Positions 17,003 through 27,531 are shown, counted from the stretch's first letter. The stretch: 64,000 bases of DNA from Caenispirillum bisanense (GCF_039523075.1 NZ_BAAAEP010000003.1:115238-179237); one strand, 5' to 3'. Program-made: numbers and translations. The notes: generated from the sequence alone by a model not told the origin.

Positions 17003-18907
17003 ATGACCAGTCCGTATCAAGCCGCCCACGAGCGCTCGCTGAAGGACCCGGAAGGTTTCTGGGGGGAAGCCGCCAAGCAGATTACCTGGTCCAAGCCCGC
17101 GGACAAGGTGCTCGACGACAGCAACGCGCCGCTCTATCGCTGGTTCGCCGGCGGCGAGCTGAACACCTGCTACAACGCGGTGGACCGGCACGTCGAGGGC
17201 GGCCGCGGCGAGCAGGCGGCCGTCATTTATGACAGCCCCATCACCGGCGCCAAGCGCACCATCTCCTATTCCCAGCTGCAGGATCTGGTGTCGCGCTTTG
17301 CCGGCGCGCTGGCTGCGCAGGGCGTGGGCAAGGGCGACCGCGTCATCCTCTACATGCCGATGATCCCGGAAAGCGTCGTCGCCATGCTGGCCTGCGCCCG
17401 CCTGGGCGCGGTGCATTCGGTGGTGTTCGGCGGCTTCGCGGCGCATGAACTGGCGACCCGCATCAACGACGCCCAGCCGAAGGCGATCATCGCCGCCTCC
17501 TGCGGCCTGGAGCCCAACCGCACCGTCGCCTACAAGCCGATGGTCGACGAGGCCATCCGGCAGGCGGCGCACAAGCCTGACACCGTTATCGTCTTCCAGC
17601 GCGAGCAGTGCCGGGCCGAGCTGCAGCCGGGCCGCGACCACGACTGGGCCGACCTGATGGCCACTGCCGCGCCGCATCCCTGCGTGCCGGTGGCGGCGAC
17701 CGATCCGCTCTACATCCTCTACACCTCCGGCACCACCGGCCAGCCCAAGGGCGTGGTGCGCGACAACGGCGGCCATGCGGTGGCGCTGAAGTACACCATG
17801 GGCGCGCTCTATGACGTGCAGCCCGGCGACGTGTACTGGGCGGCCTCCGACGTGGGCTGGGTGGTCGGCCACTCCTACATCGTCTACGGGCCGCTGCTGC
17901 ACGGCTGCACCACCCTGGTGTTCGAGGGCAAGCCGGTCGGCACGCCCGATGCCGGCACCTTCTGGCGGGTGATCGAGGAACACAACGTCAAGGTGCTGTT
18001 CACGGCGCCGACCGCCTTCCGCGCCATCCGTCGCGAAGACCCGAACGGCGAGTTCCTGAAGAAGTACTCGACCAAGAGCCTGACCGCCCTCTATCTGGCC
18101 GGCGAGCGTTCCGACCCGGAGACGCTGAAGTGGGCCGAGCAGATGCTGAACGTGCCGGTGATCGACCACTGGTGGCAGACCGAAACCGGCTGGGCCATCT
18201 GCGGCAATCCCAAGGGGCTGGAGCTGTTCCCGGTCAAGCACGGTTCGCCGACCAAGGCCATGCCGGGCTGGGACGTGCAGGTGCTGGGCGAGGACCATCA
18301 GCCGGTGGCGCCGACCCAGATCGGCGCCCTGGTGTGCAAGCTGCCGCTGCCTCCGGGCACCCTGCCGACCCTGTGGAATGCCGAGCAGCGCTATCGCGAC
18401 GCCTACCTGTCGGAATACCCCGGCTACTACAAGACGGGCGACGCCGGCTTCGTCGACGATGACGGCTATGTCTACGTCATGACCCGCACCGACGACGTCA
18501 TCAACGTCGCCGGCCACCGCCTGTCCACCGGCGCCATGGAAGAGGTGCTGGCCAAGCACCCCGACGTGGCCGAATGCGCCGTCATCGGCGTTGCCGACGA
18601 CCTCAAGGGCCAGACGCCGCTCGGCTTCGTCTGCCTGAAGGCCGGCGTGGACCGCGACGAGGCGGACATCGTCAAGGAACTGGTCAAGCTGGTGCGCGAC
18701 GAGATCGGCCCGGTGGCCGCCTTCAAGCAGGCCATCGTGGTCAAGCGCCTGCCGAAGACCCGCTCCGGCAAGATCCTGCGCGGCACCATGCAGAAGATGG
18801 CCGACAACCAGGATGTGAAGGTGCCGCCGACCATCGACGATCCCGACATCCTGCCGGAAATCGAAGAGGCGCTGGAGAACATCGGCCTCGGCAAGAAGCG
18901 CGGCTGA
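17003..18907 (+). CDS. prpE: Propionate--CoA ligase
   Basis: This ANL-superfamily ligase activates propionate (or another short acid) to its CoA ester through an acyl-adenylate. The 634-residue product has YTSGTTGQPKGVV (P-loop, about residue 240), DNGGHAVALKYTM and ASDVGWVVGHSYIVYGPLLHG, which mark the PrpE/ACSS3 branch rather than classical Acs. WWQTETG (about 390) and the C-terminal TRSGKILRGTM carry the adenylation lysine. MTSPYQAAHERS at 17003 is the family-like start; a longer in-frame frame lacks homology. No 2-methylcitrate genes lie nearby. Confidence 0.92.
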   Translation: MTSPYQAAHERSLKDPEGFWGEAAKQITWSKPADKVLDDSNAPLYRWFAGGELNTCYNAVDRHVEGGRGEQAAVIYDSPITGAKRTISYSQLQDLVSRFAGALAAQGVGKGDRVILYMPMIPESVVAMLACARLGAVHSVVFGGFAAHELATRINDAQPKAIIAASCGLEPNRTVAYKPMVDEAIRQAAHKPDTVIVFQREQCRAELQPGRDHDWADLMATAAPHPCVPVAATDPLYILYTSGTTGQPKGVVRDNGGHAVALKYTMGALYDVQPGDVYWAASDVGWVVGHSYIVYGPLLHGCTTLVFEGKPVGTPDAGTFWRVIEEHNVKVLFTAPTAFRAIRREDPNGEFLKKYSTKSLTALYLAGERSDPETLKWAEQMLNVPVIDHWWQTETGWAICGNPKGLELFPVKHGSPTKAMPGWDVQVLGEDHQPVAPTQIGALVCKLPLPPGTLPTLWNAEQRYRDAYLSEYPGYYKTGDAGFVDDDGYVYVMTRTDDVINVAGHRLSTGAMEEVLAKHPDVAECAVIGVADDLKGQTPLGFVCLKAGVDRDEADIVKELVKLVRDEIGPVAAFKQAIVVKRLPKTRSGKILRGTMQKMADNQDVKVPPTIDDPDILPEIEEALENIGLGKKRG

Positions 18908-18938
18908 TCCCTCCACCGATATCGACGGTGACAGGGCA

Positions 18939-18964
18939 GGGGCCCGGCGGCAGCGCCGGGCCCC
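18939..18964 (+). terminator. Terminator after prpE
   Basis: GGGGCCCGGC (18939-18948) pairs with GCCGGGCCCC (18955-18964), followed by TTGCCTTT. It lies 32 bp past the prpE stop. Confidence 0.75.
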
Positions 18965-19014
18965 TTGCCTTTGCCCCGGCGGTGTCCGGCGGCGGGCCTT
19001 GCGCGCAAGCAGAA

Positions 19015-19039
19015 GGGGCCGCCCTGGCGGAGCGGCCCC
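19015..19039 (-). terminator. Terminator after groEL
   Basis: GGGGCCGC pairs with GCGGCCCC around a 9-base loop. On the minus strand it is followed by a weak TTCT tract. It lies 48 bp past the groEL stop. Confidence 0.6.
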
Positions 19040-19086
19040 GATGCTGCCTGACCGGCGGTGGAGCGGACGCGGGGTCCGCGCCGCGA

Positions 19087-20724
<1,638 letters not shown>

Positions 20725-20773
20725 AGGTCTATGCTCCGAAACGTCGTTTGATGGGTCTGGGTCCGGGGGCGCG

Positions 20774-21088
20774 TCAGGCGGCCTTGGCGGTCGCCGCGCT
20801 GCCTTCGATGACGCCGAGGATGTCGCTCTCCTTCATGATCAGGAGATCCTCGCCGTCGATCTTCACCTCGGTGCCCGACCACTTGCCGAACAGCACGCGG
20901 TCGCCGACCTTGACGTCGAGCGGCTGCAGGCTGCCATCTTCCGCCCGAGCGCCGGGGCCGGCAGCGACCACTTCGCCCTGCTGCGGCTTTTCCTTGGCGG
21001 TGTCGGGGATGATGATTCCACCCTTGGTCTTTTCGTCGGCTTCGATGCGACGAACGAGAACCCGGTCATGGAGCGGCCGGAAAGTCAT
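20774..21088 (-). CDS. groES: Co-chaperonin GroES
   Basis: The heptameric lid of GroEL. The 104-residue product begins MTFRPLHDRVLVRRIEADEK and has KTKGGIIIPDTAKEKP, the mobile loop. The ATG at 21088 is chosen because GGAGG lies 8 nt upstream; upstream in-frame starts extend into the leader. Confidence 0.98.
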   Translation of the reverse strand: MTFRPLHDRVLVRRIEADEKTKGGIIIPDTAKEKPQQGEVVAAGPGARAEDGSLQPLDVKVGDRVLFGKWSGTEVKIDGEDLLIMKESDILGVIEGSAATAKAA

Positions 21089-21217
21089 GGCTGTTGCCTC
21101 CGTCATTCCTTGTTCAAGCAAATGACTGCTAACGGTTGAATGTGCTCCCGCTGCGGCGGCGAGCGGCAACAGATCTAATCAAACCGGAAAAACCGTCAAG
21201 AGGGGGAATGCGGATTT

Positions 21218-21247
21218 TTGGCAGCACTCCTGCCAAGGTGCTGCTAA
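21218..21247. promoter_or_regulatory. CIRCE-like inverted repeat upstream of groES
   Basis: TTGGCAGCAC (21218-21227) and GTGCTGCTAA (21238-21247) are inverted with one mismatch and a 10-bp spacer, 130 bp upstream of groES. It resembles the HrcA operator CIRCE (TTAGCACTC-N9-GAGTGCTAA) but is not an exact match. A TATGAT-type -10 on the minus strand (21256-21261) would put it at the transcript start, where CIRCE usually is. Another candidate promoter lies further in: -35 CGTCAA on the plus strand at 21194-21199 and -10 at 21172-21177. Confidence 0.5.
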
Positions 21248-21361
21248 GGCATTGAATCATAAAAGGAATACCTTGATTTGCGGCAGCCTGTCCAGGCATC
21301 ATGGCGTTGAACGGGAACAGGAAAAGTCATTCGGGGAATCGCCGCTGACGGAGACACCGCC

Positions 21362-21625
21362 ATGACCGCTCTCGCCAAACAGTTGACCGGCTACCGCCTC
21401 ACCACGGCCCGCATCACCTACCACCTGCCGGACCATCCCGCGCTGCTGCAGGAGTACATCTGGCAGGAGCTGGACCTCGCCCCCGGCTACCCGGAACTGC
21501 GCCGCTTCCTGGACTTCTGGCAGAAGAACCTGGATGGCCGGCTGCATTCGGTGCAGGTGGCGAGCCGCGCCCTGATATCGCCGGCCGAGATGCGCCTCGC
21601 CACCGCCGAGCTGCGCCTGCACTGA
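21362..21625 (+). CDS. usg: Usg-family protein
   Basis: The 87-residue protein matches the alphaproteobacterial Usg family: ARITYHLPDHPALLQEYIW, LAPGYPELRRFLDFW and LDGRLHSVQVAS. Its biochemical role is unknown; the name comes from an ORF near trp genes in other bacteria. GGAG precedes the ATG. No trp gene is nearby. Confidence 0.85.
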   Translation: MTALAKQLTGYRLTTARITYHLPDHPALLQEYIWQELDLAPGYPELRRFLDFWQKNLDGRLHSVQVASRALISPAEMRLATAELRLH

Positions 21626-21723
21626 CCACCGCCTGCCCTAGGTGCAGGCCCGCCTTCCCGCCGCCGCATTCGCTCCCCACCTTGGAGGCAGCGGATGCGG
21701 CGGCGGCAGGGAGGCGGCGGCGG

Positions 21724-22464
21724 GTGCTCAGGCTGGTGTGGAGGACGGTGCGCACCCTGATGGTGCTGCTGGTGCTGATGCTGCTGCCCATCGGGATGAG
21801 CGCCCTCAGCCGCGGCGTGCCCGACGTGCCGTGGCACGCCGCCACCCGCGAGCCCACCGGCCAGGCCCCCGATCCGGCAACGGAGCGCCGCGCGGTCATC
21901 CAGGTCTATGCCGCGCCGGCCTTCGGGTGGCGCGGCATCGTCGGGGTGCATCCGTGGATCGCGGTGAAGCGCACCGGCGCCGACCGCTGGCAGCGGTGGG
22001 AGGTGCTGGGCTGGGGCGGCGGCCGGGTGGTCAGCGACCGCATGACGCCCGATGCCGAGTGGTTCGGCTCCCGCCCGCAGCTGCTGGTCGACCTGCGCGG
22101 CGGGGCGGAGGTGGAAGCGCTCATCGATCGCATCGAGGCGGCGGTGGCGGGCTACCCCTACGACGGCCGCTACGCCATCTTCCCCGGCCCCAACAGCAAC
22201 ACCTTCGTCGCCCATGTGGGGCGGGCGGTGCCGGAGCTTGGCCTCGACCTGCCGGCCAACGCGGTGGGCAAGAACTGGCTGCCGTGGACCGCACCCGTCG
22301 CCCGCGCCCCCAGCGGCGGTGGCGTCATGGTCAACTTCGGCGGCTGGGCCGGGCTGCTGCTGGCGCCGGAGGAAGGGGTGGAGGTGACCCTGTTCGGCCT
22401 GTCGGCGGGGGTGGACTTCCAGCCGCTGGACCTGCGCCTGCCGGGGGTGGGCGGGGTGCGGTAA
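21724..22464 (+). CDS. DUF3750 membrane-anchored protein
   Basis: The protein (about 246 residues) has one N-terminal membrane segment (LMVLLVLMLLPIGMSAL) and a soluble domain with GWRGIVGVHPWIAVKRTGAD and IFPGPNSNTFVAHVGRAVPELGLDLP, typical of DUF3750. The function is unknown; a cell-envelope location is likely. The GTG at 21724 is preferred because GGGAGG lies 9 nt upstream; a TTG at 21682 would add 14 residues but has no ribosome-binding site. Confidence 0.8.
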   Translation: MLRLVWRTVRTLMVLLVLMLLPIGMSALSRGVPDVPWHAATREPTGQAPDPATERRAVIQVYAAPAFGWRGIVGVHPWIAVKRTGADRWQRWEVLGWGGGRVVSDRMTPDAEWFGSRPQLLVDLRGGAEVEALIDRIEAAVAGYPYDGRYAIFPGPNSNTFVAHVGRAVPELGLDLPANAVGKNWLPWTAPVARAPSGGGVMVNFGGWAGLLLAPEEGVEVTLFGLSAGVDFQPLDLRLPGVGGVR

Positions 22465-22660
22465 GGCGGGCGGCTGTCGCCCTGCCTTACACCTTCCGGC
22501 CTAACCCGCCGCGCCTGCGGTTCGAAATTCCTGCAACTTCAGAGACTTGCCTGACATGGCCCGCCGTTTGCTCAAGCGGCGGCCGAAGGTGGCTTTCGGG
22601 TCCGTCGCGGCCGCGGCGGGCATCTCTGCAAGGGCTCGGACGAGCGAAAGGGATTTCACC

Positions 22661-23488
22661 ATGAAGGTATTCCACCGGTTGGCCGTCAGTGCCGCCGCTG
22701 CCTGTTTCTCCCTCGGCGCCATGGCCGTTTCCGCCGGCCAGGCGGCGGCGGGCGTGTTCGACAGCGGCATTCCTTCCGGCTGGTCGTGCGTCGGCACCTG
22801 CGGCGCCTCGCCGGCCGATGGCGTGGTCACGGCGCCGCCGTCGGGCGCCACCAACTACGGCTGGGTGTCCAGCAACCAGGGTGTGAGCGGCGTCGGCCTC
22901 GGCCTGGGCGGCGAGCGCACCGGCTCGGTCCTGCGCACGGTGGCCTTCACCGCCGAGGCGGGCGACGAGCTGGCGTTCTCGTTCAACTACGTCACCTCCG
23001 ACGGTGCCGGCTTCTCCGATTATGCCTGGGCGCGGCTGCTGAACTCGGCCCTGGTGCCGGTGTCGCTGCTGTTTACGGCCCGCACCACGCCGGGCGGCAG
23101 CACCGTTCCCGGCTTCGGCATGCCGCCCATCGAGGCGACCATCGACCCGGCCACCGTCACCATCGTCGCCGGTCCGCCGGTGTGGTCGCCGCTGGGCGGC
23201 TCCTCGGGCACCTGCTATGCCGCCGGCTGCGGCTTCACCGGCTGGGTGCAGTCGACCTACTCGATCCTGGCGGGCGGCACCTACTACCTGGAGTTTGGCG
23301 TCGTCAACGTGCTCGACAGCGCCTATCAGTCGGGTCTGGCCTTCGACGGCATCACCGTCGGCGGCGTCATCATCGGCCCGCAGCCGATCCCCGAGCCCAT
23401 GACCCTGTCGCTGCTGGGCGCCGGCCTGATCGGCCTGGCGGCGGTGCGGCGCAGCCGGCGCGAAGACAAGGCGGCGGCGGCGGCCTGA
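22661..23488 (+). CDS. PEP-CTERM sorted secreted protein
   Basis: The 275-residue protein has a signal peptide (to about AGQAAAG, residue 30), a cysteine-bearing beta-rich body, and a C-terminal sorting signal: IPEPMTLSLL, a hydrophobic stretch, then RRSRRE. Such proteins are exported and processed by an exosortase, often with exopolysaccharide secretion. No exosortase or polysaccharide locus lies in the window. GAAAGGGA precedes the ATG. Its function beyond surface export is unknown. Confidence 0.85.
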   Translation: MKVFHRLAVSAAAACFSLGAMAVSAGQAAAGVFDSGIPSGWSCVGTCGASPADGVVTAPPSGATNYGWVSSNQGVSGVGLGLGGERTGSVLRTVAFTAEAGDELAFSFNYVTSDGAGFSDYAWARLLNSALVPVSLLFTARTTPGGSTVPGFGMPPIEATIDPATVTIVAGPPVWSPLGGSSGTCYAAGCGFTGWVQSTYSILAGGTYYLEFGVVNVLDSAYQSGLAFDGITVGGVIIGPQPIPEPMTLSLLGAGLIGLAAVRRSRREDKAAAAA

Positions 23489-23524
23489 AGATCTTTGCTC
23501 GCATCGTGCCGGGGTGAATGAAAA

Positions 23525-23548
23525 GGGGCGGCCCGCCGGGGCCGCCCC
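23525..23548. terminator. Bidirectional terminator between converging genes
   Basis: GGGGCGGCCC pairs with GGGCCGCCCC around GCCG. AAAA on the left gives a U-tract for the minus-strand lipase transcript. It lies 36 bp past the PEP-CTERM stop. Confidence 0.75.
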
Positions 23549-23592
23549 TTCCGCATGGTGCCGGATGGCACTTCCGCATGGTGCCGGATGGC
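23548..23592. repeat. Tandem 22-bp direct repeat
   Basis: Two identical 22-bp copies, each starting CTTCCGCATGG (23548-23569 and 23571-23592), lie 23 bp apart between the terminator and the lipase stop. Confidence 0.85.
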
Positions 23593-23600
23593 GCCGAGCG

Positions 23601-24899
23601 TCACACCATGGCGAAGGCATCCCAGCTGGCCACCCCTTCCAGGGTCACGCTGTCGCGGCCGCCGAGGGAGATGGTGAGGTCGCCGTTCTTGAAGCTGGCG
23701 CGCACCTGCGGGCTGCTGTCCACCCACGCCTTCACCGCCGCCAGGTCGGGCAGGTAGTCGCCTCCGGCCGGGCCGGTCTGGAACGACAGCACGTCGCCGG
23801 GTCCGTAGTCCTTGATGACGTCGCGGCCGAAGCCCTTGCCGAAGATGAAGGTGTCGTCGCCGCCGCCGCCCCACAGGGTGTCGTTGCCGCCCAGGCCGAC
23901 GATGATGTCGTTGCCGGCGCCGCCGTCGATGACGTCGTTGTAGCGCGACCCGCCCAGGATGTCGTCGCCGCCCTGGCCGATGAGACCGACCTTGGAACTG
24001 GCGGCCATGGCCTTGTCGAAGCTCGGCGACAGCTTGGCCATGGCGTCCAGCGACACGGCATACTGCGAGCCGTCCAGCACCACCACGTCGTTGCGCCCGA
24101 CCATGTCGTAGATCGGCGAGTCGGCCAGCGCCTGCAGGGCGTCGGGGAAGCGGGCGATGTCGTGGGCGGGCGAGGTCCAGGCCTGCATCACCTTCGACAG
24201 CAGGGCGATGTAGTCGGTTTCCGTGCCGGGATCGGGCATCGGCTCGCCCGGCTGGATGGCGTAGTAGAGGTTGTGCAGGGCGTTGGGGGCGCTGGTGTTG
24301 CCGACGATCTCGTAGATCATGTCGTTGGCATAGCCGACGTTCAGCTCGCGCCCGTCGTTCAGCAGGCCGGAGGTGGGCGAGTTGAAGGTGATGCCGCGCA
24401 GTTCCGGGTAGGCATCGGCGCCATAGGCCCGCAGCGCCGCATCCACCGCCGATCCGCCCAGGCTGTGGCCGGTGGCGACCACCTGCGTCACCTCGTCCGA
24501 GGCGGCGGCATAGGCCATGGCGGCATCCATCATGGCGCCCACGTCGGCGTAGTAGCGGGCCGTCATGTCGGCGCCGTCCAGCCGCCAGTAGCTGAGCATG
24601 TCCGGCAGCGGGTTGTCGACATCGGTGCCGCGGAAGGCGACGAACAGCACGCCGTCCTTTTCCAGCACGATGCCGGCGGCGTTGCGGTTGACGAAATAAC
24701 CGTCGACCACCGACCCCTTGGCGAAGCTCAACTGGTCGGTGATGTTGGTCCAGCCGTCCGCCTGCAGGGCGTTCCAGTCAAGATCATTGCGCCCGTAGGA
24801 GATTTCCGAGGCAATGGCGGCATCAACCACCAGCGCCGAGGTAAATCCGTTGGTGTCGAACAAAGGTGTCGTCGTCTGCGTGGACTTAGGCTTTGCCAT
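23601..24899 (-). CDS. RTX-type secreted lipase / alpha-beta hydrolase
   Basis: The 432-residue protein has a lipase-3-like hydrolase domain with FVAFRGTD and the nucleophile elbow ATGHSLGGS (about residue 165). A C-terminal RTX block follows (from about 310) with GGDD, GGAGND, GLGGND and GGGGDDTF nonapeptides that bind calcium. No N-terminal signal peptide is evident, which fits type I secretion through a C-terminal signal. The start at 24899 (MAKPKS) is uncertain; an upstream in-frame ATG at 24971 lacks a ribosome-binding site. No dedicated type I exporter is adjacent. The substrate is unknown; a phospholipid or triglyceride is likely. Confidence 0.85.
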   Translation of the reverse strand: MAKPKSTQTTTPLFDTNGFTSALVVDAAIASEISYGRNDLDWNALQADGWTNITDQLSFAKGSVVDGYFVNRNAAGIVLEKDGVLFVAFRGTDVDNPLPDMLSYWRLDGADMTARYYADVGAMMDAAMAYAAASDEVTQVVATGHSLGGSAVDAALRAYGADAYPELRGITFNSPTSGLLNDGRELNVGYANDMIYEIVGNTSAPNALHNLYYAIQPGEPMPDPGTETDYIALLSKVMQAWTSPAHDIARFPDALQALADSPIYDMVGRNDVVVLDGSQYAVSLDAMAKLSPSFDKAMAASSKVGLIGQGGDDILGGSRYNDVIDGGAGNDIIVGLGGNDTLWGGGGDDTFIFGKGFGRDVIKDYGPGDVLSFQTGPAGGDYLPDLAAVKAWVDSSPQVRASFKNGDLTISLGGRDSVTLEGVASWDAFAMV

Positions 24900-25034
24900 G
24901 CTTGTCTTCGCTCCAGATCCGTTTCCCCATCCGCCTGCGACTGTGGCAGTCCCGTTGCTGTTCATGAACATGGGAGAGGGAGAGGACGCCGGAGCAAATG
25001 GCTATGCCGGTCCCGTGCGGAGACTGTAGGGCCC

Positions 25035-26441
25035 TTACCAAAGTTCTGCGCCGCCGGCAGCCAGGGGCGGCGCCAGCAGCGGCGCCAGCCGCTCCAGCGC
25101 CACAGCCAAATCGCGACGGCTGCCGGCGGCGGTGAGGGAGACGCGCACCGCTGCCGGCCGCTCCCGCCCGGCGGCGAACAGGGCCGACGGCACCACCTCC
25201 ACCCCGGCGACGCGGGCAGCGCGGGCGGTGGCCTCGGCATCGCCCGGCGTCGGCAGCCATTGGTGCGGCGACGGCGGCAGGGCGCGGCCGAGCAGGCGCT
25301 CGGCCAGGCGGCGGCGCTCGGCGATCTCGGCCCGCTGAGCGTCGCGACGGCGGCGGATGGTGCCGTCGTCGAGCCAGCGGCAGGCCACTTCCAGCATCAG
25401 CGGGCTCATGGGCCAGCTGGTGGTGTGGGCCTCGGCGGCGATGGGGGCGAGCAGGCGCGGCGGCCCGGCGATGAGGCCGAAGCGCAGGCCCGGCGCGCCG
25501 ATCTTGGCCAGGCCGCTGACCACCACGCCATGATCGGGCAGCAGCGCCGCCAGCGGCGGCGTGTCGGTGAGGCCGCCGTAGACGTCATCCTCCACCACCG
25601 TCAGGGCGTGGCGGCGCACGACATCAGCAATGGCGTGGCGGCGGGCGTCGTCCATGGTGGCGGCGGTGGGGTTCTGCAGGATCGGCACCAGCACGGCGAC
25701 GCGGGCGCTGGTGTGGCGGCAGGCGGCGTCCAGCCCCTCCGGCGTGATGCCGTGGCGGTCGAGCGGCAGCGGGTGCAGCTTCAGCCGCAGCTGGCGGGCC
25801 AGCGCCTTCATGCCAGGGAAGGTGACCTCCTCCACCAGCACCGTCTCGCCCGGCCCGGCCAGGGCGAGCAGCGCCTCCAGCAACCCCTGCTGAGCGCCGG
25901 CGCAGGGCAGCACGTCGGCGGGCCGCAGGGTCAGGCCCCGCTCCGCCAGCCACCGCGCCCCGGCCACCGCTGCCCGCCGCAGCAGCACCGGCGGGTGATA
26001 GGCCGTGAGGCCGCCCGTGGCATCCTCGGCCACCAGGGCGGCCAGCGTGGCGGCAAGGTCGGTGTCGGCGCCGGTGGCGGCGGGAATGTTGGTGGACAGG
26101 TCGATGACCGCCGGCGCACCCGCCGGGCCGCCGCTTTCGCCGGCCGGCTCCTTCAGCGCGAACAGGGCGGCCTCGGCGCTGTCGGCCAGCACATAGGTGC
26201 CGCGCCCGACCTCGCCGGAAACCAGATGCCGCCGCGCCGCCTCGCGGTAGGCCTGGGTGATGGTGGAGGTGTTGACCTTCAGCCGCCACGCCAGGTCGCG
26301 GTGGGTGGGCAGGCGGTCGCCGGGCTTCAGGGTGCCGTCGGCAACGGCGGCGGCGATGGCTTCCACCACCGCCAGATACTTCACCCGGTTGCGGCCGGTC
26401 AGGTCGGGCACCCAGGCGGTGGCGGCGGCATCGCTGGTCAT
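25035..26441 (-). CDS. MocR/PdxR-family transcriptional regulator
   Basis: This fusion has an N-terminal GntR-type winged helix (GDRLPTHRDLAWRLKVNTSTITQAYREA, residues about 40-70) and a C-terminal class I aminotransferase-like domain that binds PLP. VSGLAKIGAPGLRFG contains the PLP lysine. The protein has 468 residues. MocR proteins usually activate or repress a divergent gene, here the PLP-dependent enzyme at 26531. The start is placed at MTSDAAAT (26441) to leave the operator region free; a start at 26483 is possible. Confidence 0.9.
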   Translation of the reverse strand: MTSDAAATAWVPDLTGRNRVKYLAVVEAIAAAVADGTLKPGDRLPTHRDLAWRLKVNTSTITQAYREAARRHLVSGEVGRGTYVLADSAEAALFALKEPAGESGGPAGAPAVIDLSTNIPAATGADTDLAATLAALVAEDATGGLTAYHPPVLLRRAAVAGARWLAERGLTLRPADVLPCAGAQQGLLEALLALAGPGETVLVEEVTFPGMKALARQLRLKLHPLPLDRHGITPEGLDAACRHTSARVAVLVPILQNPTAATMDDARRHAIADVVRRHALTVVEDDVYGGLTDTPPLAALLPDHGVVVSGLAKIGAPGLRFGLIAGPPRLLAPIAAEAHTTSWPMSPLMLEVACRWLDDGTIRRRRDAQRAEIAERRRLAERLLGRALPPSPHQWLPTPGDAEATARAARVAGVEVVPSALFAAGRERPAAVRVSLTAAGSRRDLAVALERLAPLLAPPLAAGGAELW

Positions 26442-26454
26442 GGAATCTTGTGAC

Positions 26455-26485
26455 CCGGACAATGTATGTATTGAGCCGGACAATG
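26455..26485. promoter_or_regulatory. Paired direct-repeat operator, probable MocR site
   Basis: CCGGACAATG occurs at 26455-26464 and again at 26476-26485, exactly 21 bp apart (two helical turns on one DNA face). MocR dimers are known to bind such direct repeats. The pair lies in the 89-bp gap between the divergent regulator and enzyme genes. Confidence 0.65.
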
Positions 26486-26530
26486 CCCGGCGGCAGGCTC
26501 TGCGTCAACGTCCCGTTGAAGGAGCCTGCC

Positions 26531-27508
26531 ATGTCCCCCCTGTTCAGCCTGGATGAACTGCACGCCGCTGCGGCGTTGATCCGCCCCAGCGTGCCGCCGA
26601 CGCCGCAGATTGTGTGGCCGCTGCTGGCGCAGCGTGTGGGGGCGGAGGTGTGGGTGAAGCACGAGAACCACACCCCCACCGGCGCCTTCAAGGTGCGCGG
26701 CGGCCTCGTGCTGCTCGACCGCCTGCTGGCGGCGGAGCCCCGGTGTCCGGGCATCGTCTCGGCCACCCGCGGCAACCACGGCCAGAGCCTCGCCTTCGCC
26801 GGCCGCAAGGCGGGGCTGCCGGTGACCATCGTGGTGCCGCACGGCAACAGCCGCGAGAAGAACGCCGCCATGCGCGCCCTGGGGGCGGAGGTGGTGGAGG
26901 CCGGCGCCGACTTCGATGCCGCCCGCGCCGCCGCCGCCGATCTGGCGGCCGACCGTGGCCTGCGGCTGGTGCCGGCGTTTGGGCCGGAGCTGGTGCTGGG
27001 GGTGGCGACCTACGGGCTGGAGCTGATGACGGCGGTGCCGGACCTGGAGGCGATCTATGTGCCGGTCGGCTCCGGCTCCGGCATCTGCGGGCTGATGCAG
27101 GCCCGCGACCTGCTCGGCCGCCGCACCCGCATCATCGGAGTCACCGCCGCCGGCGCCCCGGCCTTCGCCCGCTCGCTGGCGGCCGGGCGGCTGGTGCCCG
27201 GCTGTCCGGCGGACACCTTCGCCGACGGGGTGGCGGTGCGCGAGCCGCCGCAGGCGGCGCTGGACATGGTGCGGGCGGGGGCGGAGCGGATCGTCGAGGT
27301 GAGCGACGACGAGATCGCCGCCGCCATGCGGGCCTACTGCTCCGACACGCACAACATCGCTGACGCCGCCGGCGCCGCGCCGCTGGCGGCGCTGCTGCAG
27401 GAACGGGCCGCCATGCGGGGGCGCAAGGTGGCGGTGGTGCTGTCGGGCGGCAATGTGGACCGCGACGTCTACGCCCGCATCCTGGCCGCCGATCTGGCGG
27501 CAGCCTGA
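26531..27508 (+). CDS. Threonine dehydratase-family PLP enzyme
   Basis: The 325-residue fold-type II PLP enzyme has HENHTPTGAFKVRGG with the PLP lysine (about residue 55), SATRGNHGQSLAFAG and the phosphate-binding VGSGSGICG loop (about 180). The family includes threonine/serine dehydratases and hydroxyaspartate-type dehydratases. The substrate is not known. AGGAG lies 8 nt upstream of the ATG. It is divergent from the MocR regulator that likely controls it. Confidence 0.87.
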   Translation: MSPLFSLDELHAAAALIRPSVPPTPQIVWPLLAQRVGAEVWVKHENHTPTGAFKVRGGLVLLDRLLAAEPRCPGIVSATRGNHGQSLAFAGRKAGLPVTIVVPHGNSREKNAAMRALGAEVVEAGADFDAARAAAADLAADRGLRLVPAFGPELVLGVATYGLELMTAVPDLEAIYVPVGSGSGICGLMQARDLLGRRTRIIGVTAAGAPAFARSLAAGRLVPGCPADTFADGVAVREPPQAALDMVRAGAERIVEVSDDEIAAAMRAYCSDTHNIADAAGAAPLAALLQERAAMRGRKVAVVLSGGNVDRDVYARILAADLAAA

Positions 27509-27531
27509 GGGGCGGGCGGCGCGGGCGGCTG

